From Govania unica (GTDB lineage: Bacteria; Pseudomonadota; Alphaproteobacteria; Sphingomonadales; Govanellaceae), in assembly GCF_027920805.1 (NCBI RefSeq), contig NZ_JANWOI010000004.1, positions 310,001 to 374,000 of the forward strand: a stretch of 64,000 nucleotides of DNA, written 5' to 3'. This document shows, piece after piece, positions 33,935 through 42,526 of the stretch (position 1 is the stretch's first letter; each line of letters opens with the position of its first letter). Below the pieces are notes generated by a model. It had not been told where the DNA came from, did no database searches, and was given only the letters and a program-made list of their open reading frames with translations. Position numbers and translations under genes: made by a program.

Positions 33935-35308
33935 TCACTTTCGTCCCAAAGTCAGAAATTTGATGGAGGCCCTCAGTCCGGGGTCATTGTCGGCCAGGGT
34001 GAAGTCGGCGCTGTGCAGTTTGGCGACCGCGGCCACGAGGCTGAGGCCGAGTCCTTCACCATGCACCGTATGGGTATGAGCGGTCTCAAGCCGCACGAAG
34101 CGTTCCTGCGCTTTATCCCAGTCTTCTGATGGAATTCCAGGGCCTTGGTCGGCGACCACGATCACCGGGCCAGCATTCCCGAGCAGCGTTCTCAGCAAAA
34201 CGTCGCTGCCTTCCGGGCTGTATTTGAGGGCGTTTTCCACCAGATTCGACACCGCCTGCGCCAGCAACTGGCGGTGACCGCGCACTTTCAGCTCCTCGCT
34301 GACCTCGATTTTCAGATTGATTCCTTTTTCTTCCGCCACCGGGTGATAAAGCTCCCCAAGATCCTTGACGAGGGCCGAGAGATCGACGCTGGCCATCTGG
34401 TCGCGGCTGAGACCGGCTTCGGCGCGGGCAATCTCAAGGAGGGCGTTCAGGGACGTCACCAGGTTGTCCGCCTCGGTCAGGACCACGGCGACGGTGTCCT
34501 TGACCCGTTGGTCCACGTTGGGCTTGTCCACCATGGCCTCAAGCCGTGTTTTCATGCGCATCAGAGAACTTCGGAAGTCATGGGCGATGCTGTCGGTGAT
34601 GGTGCGCATGGAGGTCATCAGTTCCTCGATGCGGTCGAGCATGCCATTGAGCGCGCCGCCCAGGCGATCGAACTCGTCAGATTCGGCCGAACGTTCGAAA
34701 CGCCGGGATAGATCCCCGCGCATGATGTCGTCGACGCCATGGGTGATGCTTTCGACCCGTTGCAACAGCACGCGGGACAGAAAATAACTGCCAGCCAGGC
34801 CGACAATGGCGGTGACCAGCAGGGCGATGGTCAGCGCCTCGGTCACGCGCTTGCGGAACAGGGCGCTGGTCTGGAGGTCGCGGCCGACCAGAAGCCAGCT
34901 ACGGTCCGGCAACGGCACGGCACGGAAGCCAATGGGCGTGGGCGTGACGTCAGACCGCCGCAACAACTGGATGCGGTGCCATTTGCCGTCGGCCTCGATG
35001 CTTGGCGGCCAGGATCCGAGGTTGCCGCTCACGATGAGGCCAGTCGGGCTTTGCAGCAGATAGACGGATTCGTTGTTGCGGCTTTCGTTGGCCCGCCGCT
35101 CCATCAGCGACTTGACCCCGGGGATGCCGTTTTTCATGAACTCGGCCTGAAACTCCTCCACCTCATGATGGGCAGCTTCGGCATAGCGATTTTCCAACAG
35201 GGGAACGGTCAGAAAATAGAGGATCGCATAGGCGATCACGATGGTCGCAAAAGTTCCCCACAAAAATATCCGAACAAACCGGCTGGCAGTCGTGTTGATC
35301 GTCCGCAT
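33935..35308 (-). CDS. Two-component sensor histidine kinase
   Basis: A 457-residue membrane kinase. Membrane segments at about 11-33 and 157-178 enclose a periplasmic sensor domain of ~120 residues; a HAMP region follows to about 235. The phosphoacceptor is His243 in I-A-H-D-F-R-S-S-L, which differs from the usual H-D-L/I-R-T-P-L box. The ATPase part has N-A-L-K-Y-S-P-E-G and D-Q-G-P-G-I-P plus H-G-E-G-L-G-L-S. It lies 4 bp after its response regulator. The signal is unknown. Confidence 0.92.
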   Translation of the reverse strand: MRTINTTASRFVRIFLWGTFATIVIAYAILYFLTVPLLENRYAEAAHHEVEEFQAEFMKNGIPGVKSLMERRANESRNNESVYLLQSPTGLIVSGNLGSWPPSIEADGKWHRIQLLRRSDVTPTPIGFRAVPLPDRSWLLVGRDLQTSALFRKRVTEALTIALLVTAIVGLAGSYFLSRVLLQRVESITHGVDDIMRGDLSRRFERSAESDEFDRLGGALNGMLDRIEELMTSMRTITDSIAHDFRSSLMRMKTRLEAMVDKPNVDQRVKDTVAVVLTEADNLVTSLNALLEIARAEAGLSRDQMASVDLSALVKDLGELYHPVAEEKGINLKIEVSEELKVRGHRQLLAQAVSNLVENALKYSPEGSDVLLRTLLGNAGPVIVVADQGPGIPSEDWDKAQERFVRLETAHTHTVHGEGLGLSLVAAVAKLHSADFTLADNDPGLRASIKFLTLGRK

Positions 35309-35312
35309 GGCC

Positions 35313-35999
35313 TCACCTCTCAGCTGTTAGGATATATCCCGCTCCTCGGATGGTATGGATCAGGGTGCGCGTAAAGCCTTTATCGATCTTCTGGCGAAGA
35401 CGACTGATGTGAACATCGATGACATTGGTTTGCGGGTCGAAATAATGGTCCCAGACCCCTTCAAGCAACATGGTGCGGGTGACGATCTGGCCCTGACGGC
35501 GCATGAGAAATTCCAACAGCCGGTATTCGCGTGGCTGCAATTCGATTTCGCGGCCCTCCCGGGTGGCGCGGCGGGTCAGAAGCTCAAGCTCGAGATCGGC
35601 GCAAGTGAGTTTGGTCTGGGCCATGTCGCTGGCACGTGGACGGCGCAACAGAATCTCGACCCGGGCCAGCAGTTCGGAAAAGGCGAAGGGTTTGACCATG
35701 TAATCGTCGCTGCCTGCCTTGAGCCCTTTCACCCGTTCATCAAGGGTACTGAGCGCGGACAGGAAGATCACCGGGGTATCGATGCTCGCGGCCCGCAGGG
35801 CGTTCAGCACCGACAGCCCGTCGAGGGACGGCAGCATGCGGTCGAGAATGATCAGGTCGTGACTGGTGCCGGTGGCAAGATAAAGCGCCTCGCGGCCGTC
35901 GCTGACGAGATCGACCGCATAGCCCGCCTCCTTCAACCCTTGCGCGATGTAAGGGCCGGTTACGGTGTCATCTTCAACGACTAGGATCTTGCGCGACAT
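35313..35999 (-). CDS. OmpR-family response regulator
   Basis: A 228-residue regulator. Receiver domain 1-120 with acidic pocket E9-D10-D11, phosphoacceptor Asp53 (I-I-L-D-R-M-L-P) and Lys103 (V-K-P-F-A-F). The winged-helix DNA-binding domain ends with V-I-D-V-H-I-S-R-L-R-Q-K-I and T-I-R-G-A-G-Y, typical of OmpR/QseB types. It pairs with the downstream kinase. A palindrome 17-39 bp upstream suggests autoregulation. Confidence 0.94.
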   Translation of the reverse strand: MSRKILVVEDDTVTGPYIAQGLKEAGYAVDLVSDGREALYLATGTSHDLIILDRMLPSLDGLSVLNALRAASIDTPVIFLSALSTLDERVKGLKAGSDDYMVKPFAFSELLARVEILLRRPRASDMAQTKLTCADLELELLTRRATREGREIELQPREYRLLEFLMRRQGQIVTRTMLLEGVWDHYFDPQTNVIDVHISRLRQKIDKGFTRTLIHTIRGAGYILTAER

Positions 36000-36015
36000 A
36001 GTAGTCGGATACTCT

Positions 36016-36038
36016 GAAATTATAGTCCTGTAATGTTC
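36016..36038. promoter_or_regulatory. Palindrome upstream of response regulator
   Basis: GAAATTA-N8-TAATGTTC, an imperfect copy of the dyad at 33879-33902 with the same 8-base spacer and an identical TGTAATGTTC half. Candidate autoregulatory site. Confidence 0.4.
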
Positions 36039-36096
36039 TTGACCAGTTTAGCGCCAACACAAGGATTTCCAAAGGCAATCCATGGCCTACGGGAAT

Positions 36097-37656
36097 TTAG
36101 TGACCGTCCTTGACCACATGCGCGGGTTTGCGCACAAGCGGCATCAGCAGGATACCGACGACGAAAACTCCGGCCATGACCAGATAGACGTCGTTGAACG
36201 CAAGGACGGTGGCTTCGCGCTGCACCAGGCCGGCAATGATCTTCATCGCTGCGGCGTCGGCATTGATCCCGGACGCGTCACCCAGACGGGCGGTAAGTCC
36301 CTCAAGAAGATTGCGGAATTCTGGCCGGGACGGATCGAGTCGGTCCGACAGCCGGGCCATATGAAGATGCAACCGGCTGTCGAGCAGGGTGTTGATCCCG
36401 GCCATGCCGATGGCCCCGCCGAGATTGCGCATGAGATTGTAAAGCCCGCTCGCGTTATTGAGCTCGGCCGGCGGCAGGGTGCCGAGGGCGAGCGCGTTCA
36501 CCGGGATGAAGCAGAACATAAGCCCGAGTCCGCGCACCGCCTGTGGCAGTAGAAACTCATGAAAGCTCCAGTCGGAGGTCTCGTAATGGGAGAGGAACAG
36601 CCCGCCGCCAAATAGCGCAAGACCGATGCCGAGCATCAGACGTGGATCCATCAGCGGCTGCAAGCGCCCGGCAATCGGGGCGGAGGCGAATTGAAAGATC
36701 CCGGCAATGGCCATGATGGTGCCGATTTGAAGCGCGTTATAGCCGCGCACCCGGCCGAGAAACAGCGGCATGATATAGGTCGCGCCATAAAGGCCGATGC
36801 CGATGATGAAGCTGTAGAGACAACCGATGGCGAAATTGCGGTCGCGAAAGGCGCGGATATTGACGATCGGCTTGTCATAGCTGAGGACGCGGCGGAAGAA
36901 CAGAAAGGCTGACGCCACGCAGACGACGGTGAAGAAGGTGATCGACGGTTTATCAAACCAGTCGTCGCGCGGGCCCTCGTCGAGCACATATTCAAGGCTG
37001 CCGAGGAACAGGGCCATCAGGGTCAGCCCGATGATGTCGAACCCCTTGCGCAAGCTCGCGTCGGCGCGGTCGAGCGCGGGCATGGCGGATACGACGAAAA
37101 TGATCAGCGCGCCCGGCACCAGATTGACCAGGAACAGCCAGTGCCAGGACAGGGTCTCGCTCAACCAGCCGCCAAGCGTCGGGCCGATGGTCGGGGCCAT
37201 GGTGGCTACCAGGCCGACAATGACATTGGCAAAAGCCTGGCGCTGGCGCGGGAACAGCGAGAAGGTGGTGGTGAACACGGTGGGGATCATGGCCCCGCCG
37301 AGAAAGCCCTGAAGTGCCCGGAAGACGATCATGCTTTCAATCGACCAGGCACAGGCGCAGGCGATGCTCATGACCGTGAAGCCGATGGCCGAAATGACGA
37401 ACAGTTTGCGGGTGGAGATCATGCGGGCGAGATAGCCCGACAGCGGGATCATGATCACTTCGGCGATCAGGTAACTGGTTTGAATCCAGCTGATTTCATC
37501 GGGGCTGGCCGCAAGTCCGGCCTGAATCTGGGCGATAGAGCTTGCAACGATCTGGATGTCCAGAATCGCCATGAACATGCCAAGCACCATGAAGCCCCAA
37601 CCGATGTATTGGGCGCGGGTCGGGTGGGGACGCTCTACGCTTGTGGCGCTGCTCAT
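36097..37656 (-). CDS. emrB: MFS multidrug efflux transporter, EmrB/QacA (DHA2) type
   Basis: A 519-residue drug:proton antiporter with 14 predicted membrane segments. Motif D1-like A-I-L-D-I-Q-I-V-A-S-S near the first segment, motif A-like G-Y-L-A-R-M-I-S-T-R-K after the second, and the antiporter motif C (G-P-T-L-G-G-W-L) in the fifth are visible. It follows the HlyD-type adaptor gene by 11 bp. Together with an outer-membrane factor they would expel toxic organics across both membranes. Confidence 0.92.
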   Translation of the reverse strand: MSSATSVERPHPTRAQYIGWGFMVLGMFMAILDIQIVASSIAQIQAGLAASPDEISWIQTSYLIAEVIMIPLSGYLARMISTRKLFVISAIGFTVMSIACACAWSIESMIVFRALQGFLGGAMIPTVFTTTFSLFPRQRQAFANVIVGLVATMAPTIGPTLGGWLSETLSWHWLFLVNLVPGALIIFVVSAMPALDRADASLRKGFDIIGLTLMALFLGSLEYVLDEGPRDDWFDKPSITFFTVVCVASAFLFFRRVLSYDKPIVNIRAFRDRNFAIGCLYSFIIGIGLYGATYIMPLFLGRVRGYNALQIGTIMAIAGIFQFASAPIAGRLQPLMDPRLMLGIGLALFGGGLFLSHYETSDWSFHEFLLPQAVRGLGLMFCFIPVNALALGTLPPAELNNASGLYNLMRNLGGAIGMAGINTLLDSRLHLHMARLSDRLDPSRPEFRNLLEGLTARLGDASGINADAAAMKIIAGLVQREATVLAFNDVYLVMAGVFVVGILLMPLVRKPAHVVKDGH

Positions 37657-37667
37657 GGGGATTGCCT

Positions 37668-38795
37668 TTAGGGCGCGCTGCGGCTAGTGGGAGCGGGCAG
37701 GGCGGCGGCGCGTGGGGTTTCGGCGGCGGCCGCAGCCAGGCCTTGGCCGGCCGGGTTGTCCGTGTTTGAGCGCGTATCGACCGACACCACCGCCGAAAGG
37801 CCGGGGCGCAAAGCTCCGGCGAGATCGGCTGAGGAGACTTTGATCCGCACCGGCACCCGCTGGACGATCTTGGTGAAATTGCCGGTGGCGTTTTCGGGCG
37901 GCAGCAGGCTGAACCGCGCACCGGACGCGGGGGCGAAGCTTTCGACCGTGCCCTTGACCTCGCGGTCTTTGAAGGCGTCGATCTTGAGGGTCACCGGCTG
38001 GCCGATCTTCATATAGGCGACCTGGGTTTCCTTGAAATTGGCCACCACATGGACGTCCGGCAGCGGCACCACGGCCAGAATTTGCATGCCCGGGCGGAGA
38101 TATTGGCCGATTTCCACTTGTTTGTTGCCGACCACACCATCGATGGGCGCGCGGATGATGGTGTTGTCGAGATCGATCTGGGCCAGCGTGCGTTCGGCCT
38201 CGGCGGCTTTGAGTGCCGCCGCGGATTCCTCGATCTGCGACGAAAACACCACCAGGCGCTGGCGCTCGGCGGCGAGGGCGGCCTTGTTGGCGGTGAGTGC
38301 GGCGTCGGCCTTTTCATGATCGGCTTCGGCCTGATCGCGGCGCTGGCGGCTCACCGTGCCATCACTGGCGAGGCTGATATAGCGATCAAGATCGGACTTC
38401 GCCCGTTTGCGCTCGGCTTCGGTGCTCCGGAGCCGAGCTTCGGCCTCATGGATGAGGGAATGTTGCAGCGTTACTTGTTCCACAAGTGCGGCGCTGGCCG
38501 CGCGCCGGGCCGCCACATTGGCATCGGCAGCCTGAACATGGGCGGTGAAATCGCGGTCGTCGATGACCACAAGCACATCGCCCGTGTGCACCGGCTGGTT
38601 ATGGGCTACCCGCACTTCACGCACATAGCCCGTGACTTTGGGGGCTATGATCGACATGTCGGCCTCGACATAGGCATTGTCGGTGGTTTCGATATAACGA
38701 CTCACCGTCCACCAATGCCAGCCAAAGACAAGAGCAGCCACCAGGAGGAGACCTGCGGCACCGAGGCGAAGCATGGACTTCTGGGCGGACGTCAT
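37668..38795 (-). CDS. emrA: HlyD/EmrA-type membrane fusion protein
   Basis: A 375-residue periplasmic adaptor with an N-terminal membrane anchor (about 10-28). The lipoyl-like halves read N-A-Y-V-E-A-D and V-V-G-N-K-Q-V-E-I-G-Q-Y-L-R-P-G, separated by an alpha-hairpin coiled coil at about 90-205; a beta-barrel domain follows. It pairs with the EmrB-type pump. The promoter region is shared with the divergent TetR gene and holds two identical-type palindromes. The C-terminus ends in an Ala/Pro-rich tail. Confidence 0.92.
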   Translation of the reverse strand: MTSAQKSMLRLGAAGLLLVAALVFGWHWWTVSRYIETTDNAYVEADMSIIAPKVTGYVREVRVAHNQPVHTGDVLVVIDDRDFTAHVQAADANVAARRAASAALVEQVTLQHSLIHEAEARLRSTEAERKRAKSDLDRYISLASDGTVSRQRRDQAEADHEKADAALTANKAALAAERQRLVVFSSQIEESAAALKAAEAERTLAQIDLDNTIIRAPIDGVVGNKQVEIGQYLRPGMQILAVVPLPDVHVVANFKETQVAYMKIGQPVTLKIDAFKDREVKGTVESFAPASGARFSLLPPENATGNFTKIVQRVPVRIKVSSADLAGALRPGLSAVVSVDTRSNTDNPAGQGLAAAAAETPRAAALPAPTSRSAP

Positions 38796-38827
38796 GACGA
38801 TGATCCTTGGGATGCAATGAGACTAGC

Positions 38828-38847
38828 ATGGTATTGGCAAGTACCAT
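38828..38847. promoter_or_regulatory. Candidate TetR operator, site 1
   Basis: ATGGTAT-N6-GTACCAT, a 20-bp dyad with one mismatch, 33 bp upstream of emrA. Its centre is 30 bp from site 2, about three helical turns, so two dimers could bind on one face. Confidence 0.65.
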
Positions 38848-38857
38848 TTTCGTATGT

Positions 38858-38877
38858 ATGGTACCGTGCAGTACCAT
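38858..38877. promoter_or_regulatory. Candidate TetR operator, site 2
   Basis: ATGGTAC-N6-GTACCAT, a perfect 20-bp dyad, 81 bp upstream of the TetR start. Same sequence and spacing as site 1. Confidence 0.68.
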
Positions 38878-38958
38878 TGTCAAATAATTTCCCTGAGCTA
38901 AGCTTATTTTTTAGGCCTAGGGAGGGCGAGCATTCGGTCCTGGCACAGACAGGACGAA

Positions 38959-39645
38959 ATGCATGAGGATACAGTGATGAATGTGCTTGAAGTCAGCCCG
39001 GCAAAAGATCGCCCGGTTCGCTCCGATAAAGCGGCGGATAAGGGGCCGTCACGCAGCGACCTCCGCCGCCGCGCCATTGTCGAGGCGGCGACAGCTGTGT
39101 TTCTGGAGAATGGCTTTGCAGGCACCACGCTTGACAAGATCATCGAACGCTCAGGCGGGTCGCGGCGCACGCTTTACGAACATTTCGGCAGCAAGGAAGG
39201 TTTGTTCACAGCGGTGCTGTGCCGCTGCTGCGAACGCATTCTCGACAGTGTCGATGAGGCAGCTTTCTACAGCCAGACCCCGCGTGATGCGCTCCTGTTC
39301 ATCGGGGACGCGTTTTTGCGCGCCATATGCGATCCGGTCAATCTGGCCATCCATCGCGCGGTGCTGAGCGAAGTGACGCGGTTTCCGGAACTCGGCGATG
39401 ATTTTTACCGCAATGGCCCGGGCAAGGGCCATGTTCGGTTGGCCGATTATCTGCGTCAGAAAACTGCCGAAGGGCTTCTCAACGCGCGTGACCCCGAACT
39501 CTGTTCGGAGCAGTTTCTTGGCATGGTCAAAGCGGATATTCATATGCGGGCATTGTTCTATCCGGACTTTGTCTTGAGCGATGAGGACATCAAATGCCGG
39601 GTGGAGGCGGCCGTCACGACCATTCTGACGGTCATGACGCCCTGA
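38959..39645 (+). CDS. TetR/AcrR-family repressor of the efflux operon
   Basis: A 228-residue regulator. The helix-turn-helix lies at about 35-80 (A-T-A-V-F-L-E-N-G-F-A-G-T-T-L-D-K-I, then L-Y-E-H-F-G-S-K-E-G-L-F). The C-terminal ligand domain is of the AcrR type with V-S-D-like tail. It is divergent from emrAB with a dyad pair between, the standard layout for an autoregulated efflux repressor. ATG 38977 is an alternative start. Its stop is 4 bp from the convergent ygiD stop. Confidence 0.9.
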   Translation: MHEDTVMNVLEVSPAKDRPVRSDKAADKGPSRSDLRRRAIVEAATAVFLENGFAGTTLDKIIERSGGSRRTLYEHFGSKEGLFTAVLCRCCERILDSVDEAAFYSQTPRDALLFIGDAFLRAICDPVNLAIHRAVLSEVTRFPELGDDFYRNGPGKGHVRLADYLRQKTAEGLLNARDPELCSEQFLGMVKADIHMRALFYPDFVLSDEDIKCRVEAAVTTILTVMTP

Positions 39646-39648
39646 GTC

Positions 39649-40425
39649 CTAGCCGGCCTGGACCGACAGCATGCTCAGCGACCCCATCACAAGGGAGTCG
39701 CTCAGGACGCGCAAGGGATCGCTCGCCCGCGCGGCTCCGGCCACATAGAGGAGCGGCAGGTAATGTTCGGCGGTTGGGATCGCCCGCTTGGCGTCGGGGC
39801 CATCGCTTTCATATTGTGCAAGGGCGCCATAATCGGCGGCGAGAAACCGCGACCGCGTCAGATCATTATACCGCTCGGCCCAGTCATAGCCGCCCTCGGC
39901 CATCTGCCAGTCCGCCAGACCAAGGTTATGCACCACATTGCCACTGCCGAGAATAAGCACCCCGGCGTCGCGCAAGGGCGCCAGACGGCGGCCCAATTCA
40001 AGGTGGTGGGCTGGCTGAGCGTCCTGATTGATGCTGAGCTGGACCACGGGAATATTGGCCTCCGGGAACATATGGACCAACACCTGCCAGGTGCCATGGT
40101 CAAGGCCCCAGTCCTGATCCAGCGTCACGGGCTCGGGGGCCAGAAGTTTGACCACTTCGCGGGCGAACTCCGGCGCACCGGGGGCGGGATATTGCACATC
40201 GAACAGCGCCTGCGGAAAGCCCCGGAAATCATGAATGGTGCGCGGGCTCGACATGGCGGTGACGAAACTGCCGCGGGTATACCAATGGGCCGAGATAGAC
40301 AGAATGGCCTTTGGACGGGCAATCACCGCCCCAAATTCGGCCCAGGATGCCGTGAATGAATTCTGTTCAAGCGCGTTCATGGGGCTGCCATGACCGATGA
40401 AGACGGTGGGGAGAGCGACGGACAT
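39649..40425 (-). CDS. ygiD: Extradiol (4,5-DOPA-type) dioxygenase, YgiD family
   Basis: A 258-residue class III extradiol ring-cleavage dioxygenase. Family motifs: F-I-G-H-G-S-P-M-N near the N-terminus with the metal His, S-A-H-W-Y-T at about 46-51, D-H-G-T-W near 110 and G-S-G-N-V-V-H-N-L about 155-163. It may cleave DOPA or related catechols. Its start is followed upstream by an intergenic palindromic element. Physiological substrate unknown. Confidence 0.88.
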   Translation of the reverse strand: MSVALPTVFIGHGSPMNALEQNSFTASWAEFGAVIARPKAILSISAHWYTRGSFVTAMSSPRTIHDFRGFPQALFDVQYPAPGAPEFAREVVKLLAPEPVTLDQDWGLDHGTWQVLVHMFPEANIPVVQLSINQDAQPAHHLELGRRLAPLRDAGVLILGSGNVVHNLGLADWQMAEGGYDWAERYNDLTRSRFLAADYGALAQYESDGPDAKRAIPTAEHYLPLLYVAGAARASDPLRVLSDSLVMGSLSMLSVQAG

Positions 40426-40560
40426 GGGAAAGTCTCCTTATGGCGTGTGACAGCATAAGGGGCTTTTTCATCAAGCCGCAAGTACGGCTGGATGGGATGG
40501 ACTGTTCAGGGTGGGGGAATAATGGAGGCGTTGTGGCCTCGATCAGGATGCCACTCCTCC

Positions 40561-40640
40561 TGTCATTGCCGGGCTTGACCCGGCAATCCATCTTCATACT
40601 GGCTGAGCCATGGATTACCGGGTCAAGCCCGGTAATGACA
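40561..40640. repeat. Palindromic repeat element, type 1 copy A
   Basis: 80 bp with 30-bp inverted arms TGTCATTGCCGGGCTTGACC... and ...GGTCAAGCCCGGTAATGACA around a 20-bp centre. The same element occurs at 43495-43580 and 43676-43761. It lies 20 bp downstream of the rimO stop. Confidence 0.9.
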
Positions 40641-40659
40641 GATAGTGTTGGTTGTTACC

Positions 40660-42000
40660 CTAAACCTGAACTTCGCCCCAGAGGTCATATTCGTCGGCTT
40701 CTTCGATGGTGACGCGGACGATTTCGCCGACGGTCAGGTCATGGCCGTTGGTGACATAGACGCTGCCGTCGATTTCCGGGGCGTCGGCCTTGGTGCGGCC
40801 AATGGCGCCTTCATCGTCGACGTCGTCGATGATGACGTCATAGGTCTGGCCGACCTTCTTTTCCATGCGGCGGGCCGAGACGTCCTGCTGGGCCGCCATG
40901 AAGCGGTGCCAGCGTTCTTCCTTGATATCTTCCGGCACGGCGCCGGGAAGGTCGTTGGCCTTCGCGCCATTGACGGCTTCATACTTGAAGCAGCCGACGC
41001 GATCGAGATCGGCTTCCTGAAGCCAATCAAGCAGGAACTGGAAGTCTTCTTCAGTCTCGCCAGGGAAGCCGACGATGAAGGTCGAGCGCAGCGTCAGGTT
41101 CGGCACAAGGTCGCGCCACTTGCGGATGCGTTCGAGGACGCGTTCGTGGTCGGCCGGGCGGCGCATGGCCTTCAGCACTTTCGGGCTCGCATGCTGGAAC
41201 GGAATATCGAGATAGGGCAGGACCTTGCCCTCAGCCATCAGCGGGATGACCTGGTCCACATGCGGATAGGGATAGACGTAATGCAGCCGCACCCAAACCC
41301 CAAGCTCGCCAAGGGCCTCCGCGAGATCGGTCATATGAGCGCGCACCGGCCGGCCACGCCACTCGCTGGTCTTGTGCTTGATGTCGACGCCATAAGCCGA
41401 GGTGTCCTGGGAAATGATCAGGAGTTCCTTAACCCCTGATTCCACAAGCTTTTCAGCCTCGCGCAGCACGGCATTGACCGGGCGGCTCACAAGCTTGCCG
41501 CGAAGATCCGGAATGATGCAGAAGCTGCAGCTGTGATTGCAGCCTTCGGAAATCTTCAGATAGGCGTAATGGCGCGGCGTCAGCTTGATGCCCTGTGGCG
41601 GCAGCAGATCGAGGAACGGTTCATGGGCGGGCGGGGCCGCGTCATGGACGGCGTTGACCACCGCTTCATATTGCTGCGGGCCGGTGACGGCGAGCACATT
41701 CGGATAGACGTCGCGGATGGATTGCGCCTCGGCACCCATGCAGCCGGTGACGATGACCTTGCCGTTCTCGGACATGGCCTCGCCGATGGCATCGAGCGAT
41801 TCCTGCTTGGCGCTGTCCAGGAAGCCGCAGGTATTGACGATCACCACGTCGGCGCCGTCATAACTCGGTGAAATGGCATAGCCTTCCGACCTGAGTTTGG
41901 TCAGGATGCGTTCGGAATCGACCAGCGCCTTGGGGCAGCCGAGACTGACGATGCCGACCTTGGACGGCGCTTTCAGGGTTTTGGGTGCTGTTTTGCTCAT
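40660..42000 (-). CDS. rimO: Ribosomal protein S12 methylthiotransferase
   Basis: Radical-SAM enzyme of 446 residues that methylthiolates a conserved Asp of ribosomal protein S12. The N-terminal cluster ligands are Cys22 (S-L-G-C-P-K), Cys58 and Cys87; the radical-SAM triad is Cys154, Cys158 and Cys161 in C-N-H-S-C-S-F-C. The [12 protein letters not shown] motif and C-terminal TRAM domain identify RimO rather than MiaB. Confidence 0.95.
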   Translation of the reverse strand: MSKTAPKTLKAPSKVGIVSLGCPKALVDSERILTKLRSEGYAISPSYDGADVVIVNTCGFLDSAKQESLDAIGEAMSENGKVIVTGCMGAEAQSIRDVYPNVLAVTGPQQYEAVVNAVHDAAPPAHEPFLDLLPPQGIKLTPRHYAYLKISEGCNHSCSFCIIPDLRGKLVSRPVNAVLREAEKLVESGVKELLIISQDTSAYGVDIKHKTSEWRGRPVRAHMTDLAEALGELGVWVRLHYVYPYPHVDQVIPLMAEGKVLPYLDIPFQHASPKVLKAMRRPADHERVLERIRKWRDLVPNLTLRSTFIVGFPGETEEDFQFLLDWLQEADLDRVGCFKYEAVNGAKANDLPGAVPEDIKEERWHRFMAAQQDVSARRMEKKVGQTYDVIIDDVDDEGAIGRTKADAPEIDGSVYVTNGHDLTVGEIVRVTIEEADEYDLWGEVQV

Positions 42001-42150
42001 GGCGCCTATATAACGCCGACGCGCTCATTTGCATAGAGGGAGCTGTTTGTCACCTTATCACATGATAATTCACATAAACGTGAAGTTGTGGGACTTGACG
42101 AAAGCGGCAAACCACAATATTCAGGTGCCGTGAGACAAAGAGTTACATGT

Positions 42151-42240
42151 CTGTCCAAGTCTCCCGATGTTGCAGGTTTCTAATTGCTTAGTGTTTTCCT
42201 GCTTGTTGTCCCGGGATGATTTTGGAAGTGGTTTCTTTAT
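42151..42240 (+). repeat. Direct repeat copy 1 in noncoding region (possible small RNA)
   Basis: First of two diverged copies, ~152 bp apart, in the 526-bp gap between rimO and the HxlR gene. Shared blocks in order: CTGTCC, ATGTTGCAGGT (GATGTTGCAGGT here), TAGTGT, TTCCTGCTTGTTGTC, GATTTTGG, TTTATA. No reading frame is kept, so it looks noncoding. Strand is a guess. Confidence 0.5.
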
Positions 42241-42302
42241 ACTGCTCCATTTCCCATTAAGGGTTTTCGGTAGTTGCGAATAGATGCGAGATGGAGAGTT
42301 TC

Positions 42303-42403
42303 CTGTCCGCCCCAGCGTCCTATGTTGCAGGTATTAGTCGCGTTGTAGTGTTCCTGCTTGTTGTCTCAGGTCGATTTTGGGAGGGGCGTTTTTATAACGC
42401 CCC
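42303..42403 (+). repeat. Direct repeat copy 2 with 3' hairpin (possible small RNA)
   Basis: Second copy. It ends in a perfect 8-bp hairpin, GGGGCGTT (42383-42390) with AACGCCCC (42396-42403), where copy 1 has no good stem. The conserved blocks and unpaired pyrimidine-rich TTCCTGCTTGTTGTC would fit tandem small RNAs. There is no T-run after the hairpin. The rest of the gap (42001-42150, 42404-42526) shows nothing else. Confidence 0.5.
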
Positions 42404-42526
42404 TAGTCCCACTCAGATATCCCTTCATATTTCTTATTTTCTCTAAATCTTGCATAATGAGACCGTCGCGCTTATGGATGGCGTTTGGCGGCTTTTGTGG
42501 TTCCTGTTTTGAGTAATGGTGTGAAT

